Positions 8,641 through 17,297 of a stretch of 64,000 nt of DNA are shown here, one piece after another. The translations under genes were made by a program, and so were the position numbers. The notes beneath the pieces were generated by a model, which worked only from the letters and a program-made list of their open reading frames with translations, was not told the origin of the DNA and ran no database searches. Origin of the DNA: Haloarcula pelagica. GTDB lineage: Archaea > Halobacteriota > Halobacteria > Halobacteriales > Haloarculaceae. The DNA is taken from the NCBI RefSeq assembly GCF_030127105.1, contig NZ_CP126161.1, positions 434,001 to 498,000 of the forward strand, given 5' to 3'. Each line of letters begins with the position of its first letter. Position 1 is the first letter of the stretch.

Positions 8641-9294
8641 ATGACGACGGAGGTTCTGGACCCGACGACGGCGGCTGTCGAAACCGTCGCGGACTGTCTC
8701 GCGGACGGCGGTGTCGTCGTCGCGCCCAGCGACACGAACATGGCACTGACCGTCGACCCCGGGCACGCGGCGGCCATCGAGCGGGTCTACGAGATCAAGG
8801 ATCGCCCCGCGCACAAGCCGCTGACGCTGTTCGTGCGCGATCCCGACGACTGGCGGCGGTTCGGGACCCATCCCGACCCCGCAGTCGTCGACACGCTGGT
8901 CGAGGCGTTCTGGCCCGGCCCGCTGAACCTCGTGCTGGAACAGGCCGACACAGGACAGCACGACCGGCTCTCGATGGACGGGACCGTCTCGGTCGGCTGT
9001 CTCTCGAACCCTGTCTGGCGGGACCTCGCGGCGGCCGTCGACGGCCCGCTGGCGATGACCTCGGCCAACCAGTCGGGAACCGTCGACGACGACACGCTCG
9101 TCACCGTCGACCGGGCGGTCGAGCACGTCGGTGACGCGGCCGACTACGTGCTCGCCGGGGAGCCACAGGGGACCACGCGAGCCTCGGCCATCCTCTCACT
9201 GGCTGCCGGGGACCGGGGAGACGCGACGCCCCTCAGGCGGGGTGACATCGACGCCGAAGCGATCGAGAGCGCCGCGCCGTTGCGCGTCGACTGA
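8641..9294 (+). CDS. Sua5/YciO/YrdC family protein
   Basis: 217 residues with the YrdC fold, the family that makes L-threonylcarbamoyl-AMP for the t6A modification of tRNA. Recognisable parts are YEIKDRPAHKPLTLFV (nucleotide-binding KxRP..KPL) and MTSANQSG near residue 140. The usual PT-D/E-T-x-YGL opening is replaced by APSDTNMAL, and the strand that normally carries a conserved Arg reads VSVGCLSNP. It may therefore be a divergent paralogue rather than the t6A enzyme. Divergent from the UspA gene; ATG at 8641. Confidence 0.85.
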   Translation: MTTEVLDPTTAAVETVADCLADGGVVVAPSDTNMALTVDPGHAAAIERVYEIKDRPAHKPLTLFVRDPDDWRRFGTHPDPAVVDTLVEAFWPGPLNLVLEQADTGQHDRLSMDGTVSVGCLSNPVWRDLAAAVDGPLAMTSANQSGTVDDDTLVTVDRAVEHVGDAADYVLAGEPQGTTRASAILSLAAGDRGDATPLRRGDIDAEAIESAAPLRVD

Positions 9295-9400
9295 TCTGTG
9301 GTAGCACGTCACATAAAAACCCGTCGCCACGCGATTTGCCCGCCGGTAGCATAAAGCATATCTCCCGGGATACCCGAGTTCTCTCTACCTTCACTCTACT

Positions 9401-11629
9401 ATGAACGAAGTTCAACTGGAAGTGGCGAAGGCGTACCCGAACGACTCGGGGCGCGGGATCGCCAGGCTGGACCCCGACACGCTGTTGCATCTCAAGCTCT
9501 CGCCCGGCGACATCATCGAGATCGAGGGCAGCGACACGACCGCCGCGAAGGTGTGGCGCGCCGACCGGCAGGACTGGAACACCGACACCGTCCGGATCGA
9601 CGGCTTCACGCGCCAGAATGCCGACGTGGGCATCGGCGAGCGCGTGACCATCCGGAAGGCCGACGCCGAGAAGGCCGACAAACTCGTCCTGGCCCCACCG
9701 GAGGAGGCGTCGGTCCAGTTCGGCTCGGACGCGGCCGGCATGGTCAAACGCCAGATCCTCAAGCGCCCTGTCGTCGAACGCGACATTGTCCCGGTGATGT
9801 CCTCGACGAACCACCCGTTCATGCGCTCGCCCGGTCAGGCGATCCCGCTGATCGCCGTCGAAACCGAGCCCGACGGCGTCTGTCTCATCACCGAGGACAC
9901 CGAGGTCGAACTCCGGGAGGAACCCATCTCGGGCTTCGAGAAGACCGGCGGCGGCATCACCTACGAGGACATCGGCGGGCTCCAGAACGAGATCCAGCGG
10001 GTCCGCGAGATGGTCGAGTTGCCGATGAAACACCCCCAGATCTTCAAGAAACTCGGCATCGAGCCGCCCCAGGGGGTCCTGCTACACGGTCCGCCGGGCA
10101 CCGGGAAGACCCTGCTCGCGAAGGCCGTCGCCAACGAGACCTCCGCCAGTTTCTTCTCTATCGCCGGGCCGGAGATCATCTCGAAGTACTACGGGGAGTC
10201 CGAACAGCAGTTACGTGAGATCTTCGAGGACGCCAGCGAGGAGGCGCCCTCGATCATCTTCATCGACGAACTGGACTCGATCGCGCCCAAGCGCGAGGAC
10301 GTGACCGGCGAGGTCGAGCGCCGCGTCGTCGCCCAGTTGCTGACGATGATGGACGGCCTCGAATCGCGGGGCCAGGTCATCGTCATCGCCGCGACCAACC
10401 GCGTCGACAGCGTCGACCCGGCGCTGCGCCGTCCCGGCCGGTTCGACCGCGAGATCGAGATCGGCGTCCCGGACGAGGTCGGCCGCGAGGAGATTCTCCA
10501 GATCCACACCCGCGGGATGCCCCTCTCGGACGACGTGAACCTCGCGAAGATGGCGACCGAGACCCACGGCTTCGTCGGCGCCGACATCGAGAGCCTCACG
10601 AAAGAGGCCGCGATGAAGGCCCTGCGCCGGTACCTCCCCGAGATCGATCTCGACGAGGAGGACATCCCGCCGAGCCTGATCGACCGCATGATCATCAAAC
10701 GCGAGGACTTCAAGGGAGCCCTCAACGAGGTGAGTCCGAGCGCCATGCGGGAGGTCCTCGTCGAGTTGCCGAAGGTCTCCTGGGACAGCGTCGGCGGCCT
10801 CGAATCGGCCAAACAGGAGGTCCAGGAAGCCGTCGAGTGGCCGATGAACTCCCCCGAGAAGTTCGAACGCATGGGCGTGACGCCGCCCTCCGGCGTCCTG
10901 CTGTACGGGCCGCCCGGCACCGGGAAGACGCTGATGGCCAAAGCCGTCGCCAACGAGACCGACGCCAACTTCATCAGCGTCCGCGGCCCGCAACTGCTCA
11001 GCAAGTGGGTCGGCGAATCGGAGAAAGCCATCAGGCAGACCTTCCGGAAGGCCCGGCAGGTCGCGCCGACGGTGATCTTCTTCGACGAACTCGACTCGCT
11101 GGCGCCCGGTCGGGGCGGCGACATGGGGTCGAACGTCTCCGAGCGCGTGGTCAACCAACTGCTGACCGAACTCGACGGTCTCGAAGAGATGGAGGACGTG
11201 ATGGTCATCGGTGCCACCAACCGGCCGGACATGATCGACCCGGCGCTGATCCGCTCGGGACGGTTCGATCGGCTCGTGATGATCGGCGAACCCGACATCG
11301 AGGGCCGCGAGCAGATCCTCAAGATCCACACCGACGACACGCCGCTGTCGCCTGACGTGAGCCTGCGCGAACTGGCCGAGATCAGCGACGGATTCGTCGG
11401 CTCGGATCTGGAGTCGATCGCCCGCGAAGCGGCTATCGAGGCCCTGCGGGAGTCCGACGACGCCGAGGAAGTCGAGATGCGCCACTTCCGGCAGGCGATG
11501 GACAACGTCCGCCCGACGGTGACCGACGACATCCGCGAGTACTACGAGCGCATGGAGGAAGACTTCAAAGGCGGGGGCTCCAGCCCACAGCAGCGCCGCG
11601 GTGGCAGCGGCCGGATCGGCTTCCAGTAA
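9401..11629 (+). CDS. CDC48/VCP-type AAA+ ATPase
   Basis: 742-residue double-ring unfoldase of the CDC48/p97 family. It has the N-domain (~1-185, [19 protein letters not shown]), D1 (~190-455) with Walker A GPPGTGKT and Walker [11 protein letters not shown], and D2 (~460-715) with a second GPPGTGKT and [10 protein letters not shown]. Both modules carry the arginine-finger region (RRPGRFDRE and RSGRFDR). The tail ([19 protein letters not shown]) is flexible. The enzyme extracts and unfolds proteins, feeding the proteasome. A TATA-like gcataaagca lies ~45 nt before the ATG. No proteasome gene adjoins it. Confidence 0.97.
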   Translation: MNEVQLEVAKAYPNDSGRGIARLDPDTLLHLKLSPGDIIEIEGSDTTAAKVWRADRQDWNTDTVRIDGFTRQNADVGIGERVTIRKADAEKADKLVLAPPEEASVQFGSDAAGMVKRQILKRPVVERDIVPVMSSTNHPFMRSPGQAIPLIAVETEPDGVCLITEDTEVELREEPISGFEKTGGGITYEDIGGLQNEIQRVREMVELPMKHPQIFKKLGIEPPQGVLLHGPPGTGKTLLAKAVANETSASFFSIAGPEIISKYYGESEQQLREIFEDASEEAPSIIFIDELDSIAPKREDVTGEVERRVVAQLLTMMDGLESRGQVIVIAATNRVDSVDPALRRPGRFDREIEIGVPDEVGREEILQIHTRGMPLSDDVNLAKMATETHGFVGADIESLTKEAAMKALRRYLPEIDLDEEDIPPSLIDRMIIKREDFKGALNEVSPSAMREVLVELPKVSWDSVGGLESAKQEVQEAVEWPMNSPEKFERMGVTPPSGVLLYGPPGTGKTLMAKAVANETDANFISVRGPQLLSKWVGESEKAIRQTFRKARQVAPTVIFFDELDSLAPGRGGDMGSNVSERVVNQLLTELDGLEEMEDVMVIGATNRPDMIDPALIRSGRFDRLVMIGEPDIEGREQILKIHTDDTPLSPDVSLRELAEISDGFVGSDLESIAREAAIEALRESDDAEEVEMRHFRQAMDNVRPTVTDDIREYYERMEEDFKGGGSSPQQRRGGSGRIGFQ

Positions 11630-11720
11630 CCCCGTTTCGCAGTCGTATCGCCCCTTCCGGCCAGTCTCGTTCGACTCCGACGAGTGCCTACGCTGTTAGT
11701 GGACGTTACGTAAGCAGTGA

Positions 11721-11987
11721 CGGAACCACCCTCGCACGGAGACCCAGGAGTACCTGGGCGAGCAGTGGTCGAAGAACGGCGAGTACACGGGAGTCGACAG
11801 GATCGGGTTCGTCTCCGACGGGACGACGGCGATGGCGGTCAAATCACAGGTCGACGTGCCGGATGCTGTGATCGAGAGCTTCAGCGACCTCGAGACGGCC
11901 GTCGAGCGGACGCAGGGCCGAGAGCGGTCGGCTTCCCGACACAGTGACACCTTGTGTTTCCTGTCGATACCGAACGAAGCTTTTTGA
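11721..11987 (+). pseudogene. 5'-truncated protein-coding fragment
   Basis: The frame read from 11739 encodes ~83 residues (…EYLGEQWSKNGEYTGVDRI, then AVKSQVDVPDAVIESFSDLE) with strong GC3, so it looks coding, ending at TGA 11985-11987. The frame is closed on the left by TGA at 11718 and contains no ATG or GTG in a sensible place at its start. The last ~25 residues (RTQGRERSASRHSDTLCF) look less protein-like. I read this as the C-terminal remnant of a decayed gene. The rest of the 11630-12021 gap shows nothing else I can identify. Confidence 0.45.
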
Positions 11988-12021
11988 CGCGATAGCCGAA
12001 TGCCGGGATAGACTCACCCGC

Positions 12022-12993
12022 ATGAGCGACTCCATCGAACGCGCCCTCCAGCGCGCCCTCCCCGACCAGACCGTCGAGACGATCAGCCCACAGACGACCC
12101 GTCCGGGCAACGAGACGGCGTTCGTGACGTTCGCCGACAGCGACCCCGTCTACGTGAAGACTGTGACGGGATCGCCGAGACGACTCCGACGCGAGATCGC
12201 GGCGGTCCGCTACGCGGGGGCTCACTGTCCGGTCGGGACGCCGGCGGTGGTGGCCGCCGACTCCGCGGGTGACCCGCCGTATCTGGTCACCGAACCGCTG
12301 CCCGGGACGCTGTTCAACGACAGGTGGACCGGGGACGGCGACCGGGAGCAGTCACTCCACCGCCTCGGGGCGGTCGTCGCCGATGTCAACCGCGCGACGT
12401 TCGACTCGCCGGGCGTCGTCACCGGTGGCGACGCCGACGGGCTGGAGTTGCACTCGGGCACCTGGACCGAGACGCTGTGTCGGACAATCGAGGCGCGAGC
12501 GGACGACTGGTTCCCCCAGCGGTTCGCGGACCTGCCCGAACGACTCGTCGAGACTGTCCGCGCGGTCGACCCCGTCCTCGAAGGCCCGCCGACACTCGTC
12601 CACGGGGACCCCAGTCGTATCAATCTCCATCTCGACCCCACAGGACTGCTCGACTGGGAGCGTGCCCTCGTCGGCGACCCGGCGTTCGGGCTGGTCGACG
12701 CGATGTTCCACCACACCGGTCAGCCCGACGTATCCGAAGCCGAGCAGCAGTCCTTCGACGATGCGCTGCTTTCGGGGTACCGGGACCAGGCCGGGGGACT
12801 TCCACCCGGTTTCGAGCGGTATGAACCCCTCTATCGGGCCGTCTCGTATCTTCTCGTCCCGCAGGCGTTCGACGATTGGTCGGACGACGCCGAGGCGCCG
12901 GCTGACGAACTGGCTGCCGACGTTCGGTCGGAGTTCGACACGCGACTCGCGGCCGCTCGCGAGACGGCGACGGCGGACCCGTCAGGGTCCTGA
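12022..12993 (+). CDS. APH-family phosphotransferase
   Basis: 323-residue protein with the aminoglycoside-phosphotransferase/choline-kinase-like fold. The catalytic loop LVHGDPSRINLHLD (HGDxxxxN) lies near residue 198 and the metal-binding Asp in GLLDWERALVGDPAFG follows. The N-terminal lobe has VYVKTV as the probable ATP-binding Lys strand. The substrate is unknown; haloarchaeal members are small-molecule kinases rather than proven resistance enzymes. The ATG at 12022 (MSDSIERALQRALP) matches family starts; the upstream extension overlaps the decayed fragment and is unlikely. Confidence 0.88.
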   Translation: MSDSIERALQRALPDQTVETISPQTTRPGNETAFVTFADSDPVYVKTVTGSPRRLRREIAAVRYAGAHCPVGTPAVVAADSAGDPPYLVTEPLPGTLFNDRWTGDGDREQSLHRLGAVVADVNRATFDSPGVVTGGDADGLELHSGTWTETLCRTIEARADDWFPQRFADLPERLVETVRAVDPVLEGPPTLVHGDPSRINLHLDPTGLLDWERALVGDPAFGLVDAMFHHTGQPDVSEAEQQSFDDALLSGYRDQAGGLPPGFERYEPLYRAVSYLLVPQAFDDWSDDAEAPADELAADVRSEFDTRLAAARETATADPSGS

Positions 12994-13020
12994 GTACAGC
13001 AAGCGGGGGAAGAAACGCCG

Positions 13021-14163
13021 TTACAACTCGCCGAGCTTCCGAAGTAGCTGCCCGCGGTACTCCTCGTCGGCTTGAACGCCCTTGAGTTCGAGGACGTTCC
13101 GTTCGAGCTTGTCGAGCGCGACGTTGAACGCCGTCTCGGCGCCGTACCCCTCACCGGAGCCGGCGGCCTGGCCCTTGTTGGTCCGGAGGCGGATCTGACA
13201 CTGGATGAGCGGGGTCCCGCGGAGCTTCTCCTTGTGTTCGTGGAAGCGCACGTGGGCGTGCTGGACCTGCATCGCCTGGTACTTGTCCGCGACTTCCTGG
13301 ATGGACTGTCGGATGTCCTCGCGGCTGATCGTGTCCAGGAGGGTGATGTTGGTGATCTGTACGTCCATATGCTCTTCCTCGGTGTAGGTCAGCGCCCGGA
13401 GGACATCCGTCTTGGTGACGATGCCGGCGACCTCGCTGTCGTCGTCGGCCGGCGTGACGACGAGGCCGGCGTAGTCGTGTTCCAGCATCCGGCCGACGGC
13501 GTCCCGGACGGACTCGTCGAGATTGGCGGTCGCGACCGGGCTGGACATCACGTCGTACACCGGGAGGTCGAGGATCCGCTCGATCTCGCCCGAGCGGTCG
13601 CCCCTGGTCGCCTTGTTCATGTCCCGGACGACCACGTCGACGATGTCGTGGCGGGTCGCCATTCCGGTCAACCGGTCGTCGCTGTCGAGCACCGGAAGCC
13701 GGGAGATCCCGTTCTTCCGGAGGAGATTGACGACCTGCCCGACGTTGGTCTCTTCCGACACCGTGATGACATCCTGGGTGTAGATCTGCTCGACGGTCAG
13801 GGCGTCGAGGTTCTCCAGCACCGCTTCGAGGATCGCGTCCTCGGTGATGATCCCCCACAGGGAGTCGCCCTCGAAGACCGGGGCGAGTTTCGTCCCGCCC
13901 TCGACGAGCACGCGGGCGACCTTCCGCACGTCGTCGGTCAGTTCGACCTTGGGTGCGGAACTCGTCATCGCCCCCGCCTTCGCGTTGTCCTCGACGTGGG
14001 ACTGGACCAACTGTTTCTGCGTGATGACGCCAGCGTAGGCACCGTCCTCGGTGACGATGATGCCTTTCGGGTTCTCGCGCTCGAAGATCGACCGGACCTT
14101 CCCGAGGCGCTTGTTGGCGTCGACCTCGACAAACTCTCTGGTGGCGATGTCAGCAATGTCCAT
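13021..14163 (-). CDS. Four-CBS domain protein fused to HPF/RaiA-like domain
   Basis: 380 residues. Four CBS motifs fill residues ~1-265 (for example FVEVDANKRLGKVRSIF, VSEETNVGQVVNLLRKNG and LPVYDVMSSPVATAN), the fold that senses adenine nucleotides. The C-terminal ~110 residues (MDVQITNITLLDTISREDIR to ECR-like LRTNKGQAAG) resemble the ribosome-hibernation factor HPF/RaiA domain. Archaeal CBS-HPF fusions have been described as ribosome-inactivating or dimerising factors; the link between nucleotide sensing and ribosome binding is inferred here. Single gene with its own start at ATG 14163, divergent from the lycopene-cyclase-domain gene. Confidence 0.9.
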   Translation of the reverse strand: MDIADIATREFVEVDANKRLGKVRSIFERENPKGIIVTEDGAYAGVITQKQLVQSHVEDNAKAGAMTSSAPKVELTDDVRKVARVLVEGGTKLAPVFEGDSLWGIITEDAILEAVLENLDALTVEQIYTQDVITVSEETNVGQVVNLLRKNGISRLPVLDSDDRLTGMATRHDIVDVVVRDMNKATRGDRSGEIERILDLPVYDVMSSPVATANLDESVRDAVGRMLEHDYAGLVVTPADDDSEVAGIVTKTDVLRALTYTEEEHMDVQITNITLLDTISREDIRQSIQEVADKYQAMQVQHAHVRFHEHKEKLRGTPLIQCQIRLRTNKGQAAGSGEGYGAETAFNVALDKLERNVLELKGVQADEEYRGQLLRKLGEL

Positions 14164-14271
14164 CGTGCTTCACACCGCGGAGGTTCGACGTGAAGGGTTA
14201 TCAAGCTTGGTTTGGTTCCCGGCAAAGGAGACCCCGGACAGGTTTTAGGAGCGGCGCTTCGTCCATCGAAT

Positions 14272-14586
14272 ATGCTTCCCGACATCGGGGTCTTTGGCCC
14301 CTACACCTACCTCGTCACGGAGGTGCTGTGGGGCGGTGTCGCGCTGGGTCTGCTGTGGCGGGCCGGGGCACTCCGGAAGGCGGCCCGGACCATCGTCGTC
14401 CTGTACCCGATCGCATACGTCTGGGACTGGTACACACTGACCGTCGGCGTGTTCGAGATCCGCCTCCGGACGGGCATCGACCTCCTGGGTATCCCCGTCG
14501 AAGAACACATCTTCATGATCGTCGTGCCGGCGCTTGTCATCGGTCTCCACGAGACGATCCACCACCGGAACGATCGTGATATATAA
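14272..14586 (+). CDS. Lycopene cyclase domain-containing membrane protein
   Basis: 104 residues with three hydrophobic segments: GPYTYLVTEVLWGGVALGLL, RTIVVLYPIAYVWDWYTLTV and IFMIVVPALVIGLHETI. The motif GIPVEEHIF is the P-x-E-E signature of the CrtY-c/d-type lycopene beta-cyclase domain. Full archaeal cyclases have two such repeats (~230-250 residues); this gene has one, so it might pair with another half, or act otherwise. ATG at 14272 is preceded by the divergent promoter region shared with the CBS gene. Role in carotenoid or retinal synthesis is inferred only from the domain. Confidence 0.85.
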   Translation: MLPDIGVFGPYTYLVTEVLWGGVALGLLWRAGALRKAARTIVVLYPIAYVWDWYTLTVGVFEIRLRTGIDLLGIPVEEHIFMIVVPALVIGLHETIHHRNDRDI

Positions 14587-14764
14587 CCACCTCGACACTG
14601 GTCTTTCAGTTGGTAAACCGACCCGAGGTGTCGGATAACGATGGAAACAGCACCGGCGGAATCGACGGACGTAGTCGGGTACAAGGAGTATATACAGTTC
14701 CGTGCTGTGCATACATTACCCACGGAATCTATTTGTAGTCCCGCCTGTATGACTCAAAACAGAC

Positions 14765-15256
14765 ATGACTCAGGACGCTCCCGCACCCCATATCGAACTG
14801 TACGTCCGATCGATGCTCCCCGACGGCGCCCACGAACGACAGGAAGCCGTGCTCGACCGCCTCGACCGCCTCGACCGCGAGGACGAGATCGAAGGCTTCA
14901 ACGTCGTCGTCTGGGGCAAGCAGATCGCTCCGGAGTCGGCCGCCGCCAACACCGAAGAAGGCAAGTACATCCTGAACCGCGTCGCGGAGTTCAAACAGTG
15001 GGCCCTCTCGAACAACGTCTCCCTGGAGTCGTTCTATCAGTCCGGCGAGGTCGAGTCCGAAGTCACCGACGAAGCCTACGACGCGATGGTGCTCCCGGTC
15101 ATGGGCCTTGCCGAGTACCGCGACGGCGAACTCTCACACGTCGCCCCCTGTACCGAGGGCGACGTAGTCCACACGATCATGGACCGCCTCGAAGCCATCG
15201 AGGACGGCCGCGAGAGTGCCGTCAGCCGCGACGCCGCCGACGTGAGCATCGTCTGA
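14765..15256 (+). CDS. Conserved haloarchaeal protein, unknown function
   Basis: 163-residue soluble acidic protein. It has an N-terminal strand-like LYVRSMLPDGAHERQEAVLD, a central GFNVVVWGKQIAPES, and a helix-rich region EGKYILNRVAEFKQWALSNN that could be part of a helix-turn-helix. I do not recognise an enzymatic motif. It is expressed alone; a TATA-like gagtatatacag lies ~70 nt upstream, with a further AT-rich patch closer to the start. The 14587-14764 interval is AT-richer than its surroundings and holds only these promoter elements. Confidence 0.82.
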   Translation: MTQDAPAPHIELYVRSMLPDGAHERQEAVLDRLDRLDREDEIEGFNVVVWGKQIAPESAAANTEEGKYILNRVAEFKQWALSNNVSLESFYQSGEVESEVTDEAYDAMVLPVMGLAEYRDGELSHVAPCTEGDVVHTIMDRLEAIEDGRESAVSRDAADVSIV

Positions 15257-15412
15257 GGCCCGTCCCCGCCGGCTAGTTTTACTTCCTGTAGGCCTCGCCG
15301 ATTAGCACCGACCACTCCGTCGAAAGACACGGTTCTCTGGCTCGATCAGACACTGAACAGCGAATCCTCATATCGATACCAGCCGCTTCAGGATCGGTCG
15401 CGACAGAAGGAG

Positions 15413-15487
15413 TGGGTTCGGGCGGATTTGAACCGCCGGCCTCCTCCATGTCAAGGAGGTGTCATAACCGACCTAGACCACGAACCC
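15413..15487 (-). tRNA. tRNA-Val (GAC)
   Basis: Read on the minus strand, a full cloverleaf folds: acceptor GGGUUCG pairs with CGAACCC, the anticodon stem is CCUCC/GGAGG around loop UUGACAU with anticodon GAC, and the T arm is GCGGUUCAAAUCCGC. A discriminator A is present and no CCA is encoded. No intron. It lies alone between the uncharacterized gene ending at 15256 and the trp operon. Confidence 0.96.
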
Positions 15488-15605
15488 TCGCTGCCTCGTA
15501 CACTTCTCTGTTGCCGGGGGGTATAATTGAAGGTTTCGGATTCGGTATCCGTGCGTCGTCTGTTGATTCGACTCACACCGGCCACGAACGGGGTCAGCCC
15601 GACAA

Positions 15606-15632
15606 CGTTAAGTCAGTGTACGGATTTGTACA
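15606..15632 (+). promoter_or_regulatory. trp operon promoter with palindromic operator
   Basis: A perfect palindrome TGTAC-N6-GTACA occupies 15617-15632, 31 nt before the trpD ATG. A TATA-like cgttaagt at 15606-15613 would place transcription start near 15635, so the palindrome sits between TATA box and start site, a classical repressor position. TGTACA-type boxes are known targets of the archaeal trp repressor TrpY in Methanothermobacter; use of a similar site here is inferred. Confidence 0.6.
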
Positions 15633-15663
15633 TTACAACACGAAATAGTTCATTGGTGATCCC

Positions 15664-16659
15664 ATGCAGGAGTACATCGAACGCGTCACGGACGGCGAAG
15701 ACTTGACACAGGACGAGGCCCGCGAGGTCGCTGCGCTCGTCTTCGAAGAAGCGACGGAAGCACAGATCGGTGCGCTCCTGACCGCGCTCCGGGCAAAAGG
15801 CGAGACGGAGGCCGAGATCGCCGGCTTCGCGCAGGGGATGCGCGACGCCGCACGCACGATCGAGCCACAGCAGGAGACGCTCGTCGACACCTGTGGGACG
15901 GGCGGCGACGACTACGACACGATCAACGTCTCGACGACGAGCGCGATCGTGGCGGCGGGCGCCGGCGTCCCGATCGCCAAGCACGGGAACTACTCCGTGT
16001 CCTCGTCGTCGGGGAGTGCCGACGTGCTGGAGGTCGCCGGCGTGGACGTGGAGGCCGAACCCCCGGCCGTCGAGGACGCCATCGAGGAGGAGGGGATCGG
16101 GTTCATGCTCGCCCCCGTCTTCCACCCGGCGATGAAGGCCGTCATCGGCCCGCGCAAGGAACTGGGGATGCGGACCGTCTTCAACATCCTCGGGCCGCTG
16201 ACCAACCCGGCCGGGGCGGACGCACAGGTGCTGGGCGTCTACGATCCAGAACTCGTTCCGATCGTCGCCGAGGCGCTGGCCCGGATGGAAGTCGAGCGGG
16301 CACTGGTCGTCCACGGGGCCGGCCTGGACGAGATCGGCATCCACGGCGAGACGACGGTCGCGGAGGTCACCGGCGACCGGATCGAGGAGTACACCATCGT
16401 CCCCGAGGACATCGGCCTGGAGACCGCCGACATCGAGGCCGTCTCCGGCGGGACGCCCGAGGAGAACGCCGAGGACCTCCGAGGGATCGTCGAGGGGACC
16501 GTCGACGGCGCCAAACGTGACATCATCCTCGCGAACGCCGGCGCGGCCATCTACGTCGCCGGCGTCGCCGACACCCACAGCGAGGGAGTCGAACTGGCCC
16601 GGGAGGCCATCGACTCGGGCGACGCCGCGGCGAAGCTGGAGGATCTGGTCGGGGTATGA
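15664..16659 (+). CDS. trpD: Anthranilate phosphoribosyltransferase
   Basis: 331 residues; transfers phosphoribose from PRPP to anthranilate, the second committed step of tryptophan synthesis. The family signature is clear: DTCGTGGDDYDTINVST near residue 79 (PRPP/anthranilate binding), KHGNYSVSSSSGSADVLE, and NILGPLTNPAG. First gene of the trpDFEG operon; its stop overlaps the trpF start (ATGA at 16656-16659), implying translational coupling. ATG at 15664. Confidence 0.97.
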   Translation: MQEYIERVTDGEDLTQDEAREVAALVFEEATEAQIGALLTALRAKGETEAEIAGFAQGMRDAARTIEPQQETLVDTCGTGGDDYDTINVSTTSAIVAAGAGVPIAKHGNYSVSSSSGSADVLEVAGVDVEAEPPAVEDAIEEEGIGFMLAPVFHPAMKAVIGPRKELGMRTVFNILGPLTNPAGADAQVLGVYDPELVPIVAEALARMEVERALVVHGAGLDEIGIHGETTVAEVTGDRIEEYTIVPEDIGLETADIEAVSGGTPEENAEDLRGIVEGTVDGAKRDIILANAGAAIYVAGVADTHSEGVELAREAIDSGDAAAKLEDLVGV

Positions 16660-17297
16660 CGCGGGTCAAGATCTGTGGTGTGACATCCGCCGAGGACCGC
16701 GACGCCGTCGTCGCGGCCGGAGCCGACGCCGTCGGTGTCATCCACGGCGTCCCCGTCGACACCCCGCGGGAAGTCGGCGAGGAGACCGCCAAGCACCTCG
16801 TCGACGGCGTCCCGCCGTTCGTGACGAGCGTCCTCGTGACGATGCCGACGACGGTCCAGGCGGCCGTCCGTCGCGTCGACGCGATCGAACCCGGTGCGGT
16901 CCAGATCCACGACGGCCTCTCGCCGGCGGAACTGGGCGCACTGCGCAGACGCGTCTCCCAGCAGGTCGTCGCGGTCGTCGACGCCGCGGCCGACGATCTG
17001 GCCGAGTACGCCAGTCGCGCCGACGCGGTACTGGTCGACTCCGTCGACGCGGACGGGGCCGGCGGCACCGGCGAGACGCACGACTGGGAGCGGACCCGTG
17101 AACTGGTCGGCTCGCTCGACGTTCCGGTGGTACTCGCAGGCGGATTGACACCCGACAACGTCGGGCAGGCCGTCGAGACCGTCCGTCCCTTCGCCGTCGA
17201 TGTCGCGAGCGGCGTCGAAGCGAGCGGAGGCGTCAAAGACCACGACGCCGTCGAACGGTTCGTCGCCGAGGCAACGAGCGCGGAGGTGCCGGCGTGA
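16656..17297 (+). CDS. trpF: Phosphoribosylanthranilate isomerase
   Basis: 213-residue TIM barrel that performs the Amadori rearrangement of phosphoribosylanthranilate. Catalytic Cys is in VKICGVTSAED near residue 7 and the general acid Asp in AVLVDSVDADG near 126; the phosphate-binding loops LAGGLTPDNV and VDVASGVEASGGVKD close the barrel. Starts inside the trpD stop and overlaps the trpE GTG start by 4 nt. Confidence 0.96.
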   Translation: MTRVKICGVTSAEDRDAVVAAGADAVGVIHGVPVDTPREVGEETAKHLVDGVPPFVTSVLVTMPTTVQAAVRRVDAIEPGAVQIHDGLSPAELGALRRRVSQQVVAVVDAAADDLAEYASRADAVLVDSVDADGAGGTGETHDWERTRELVGSLDVPVVLAGGLTPDNVGQAVETVRPFAVDVASGVEASGGVKDHDAVERFVAEATSAEVPA

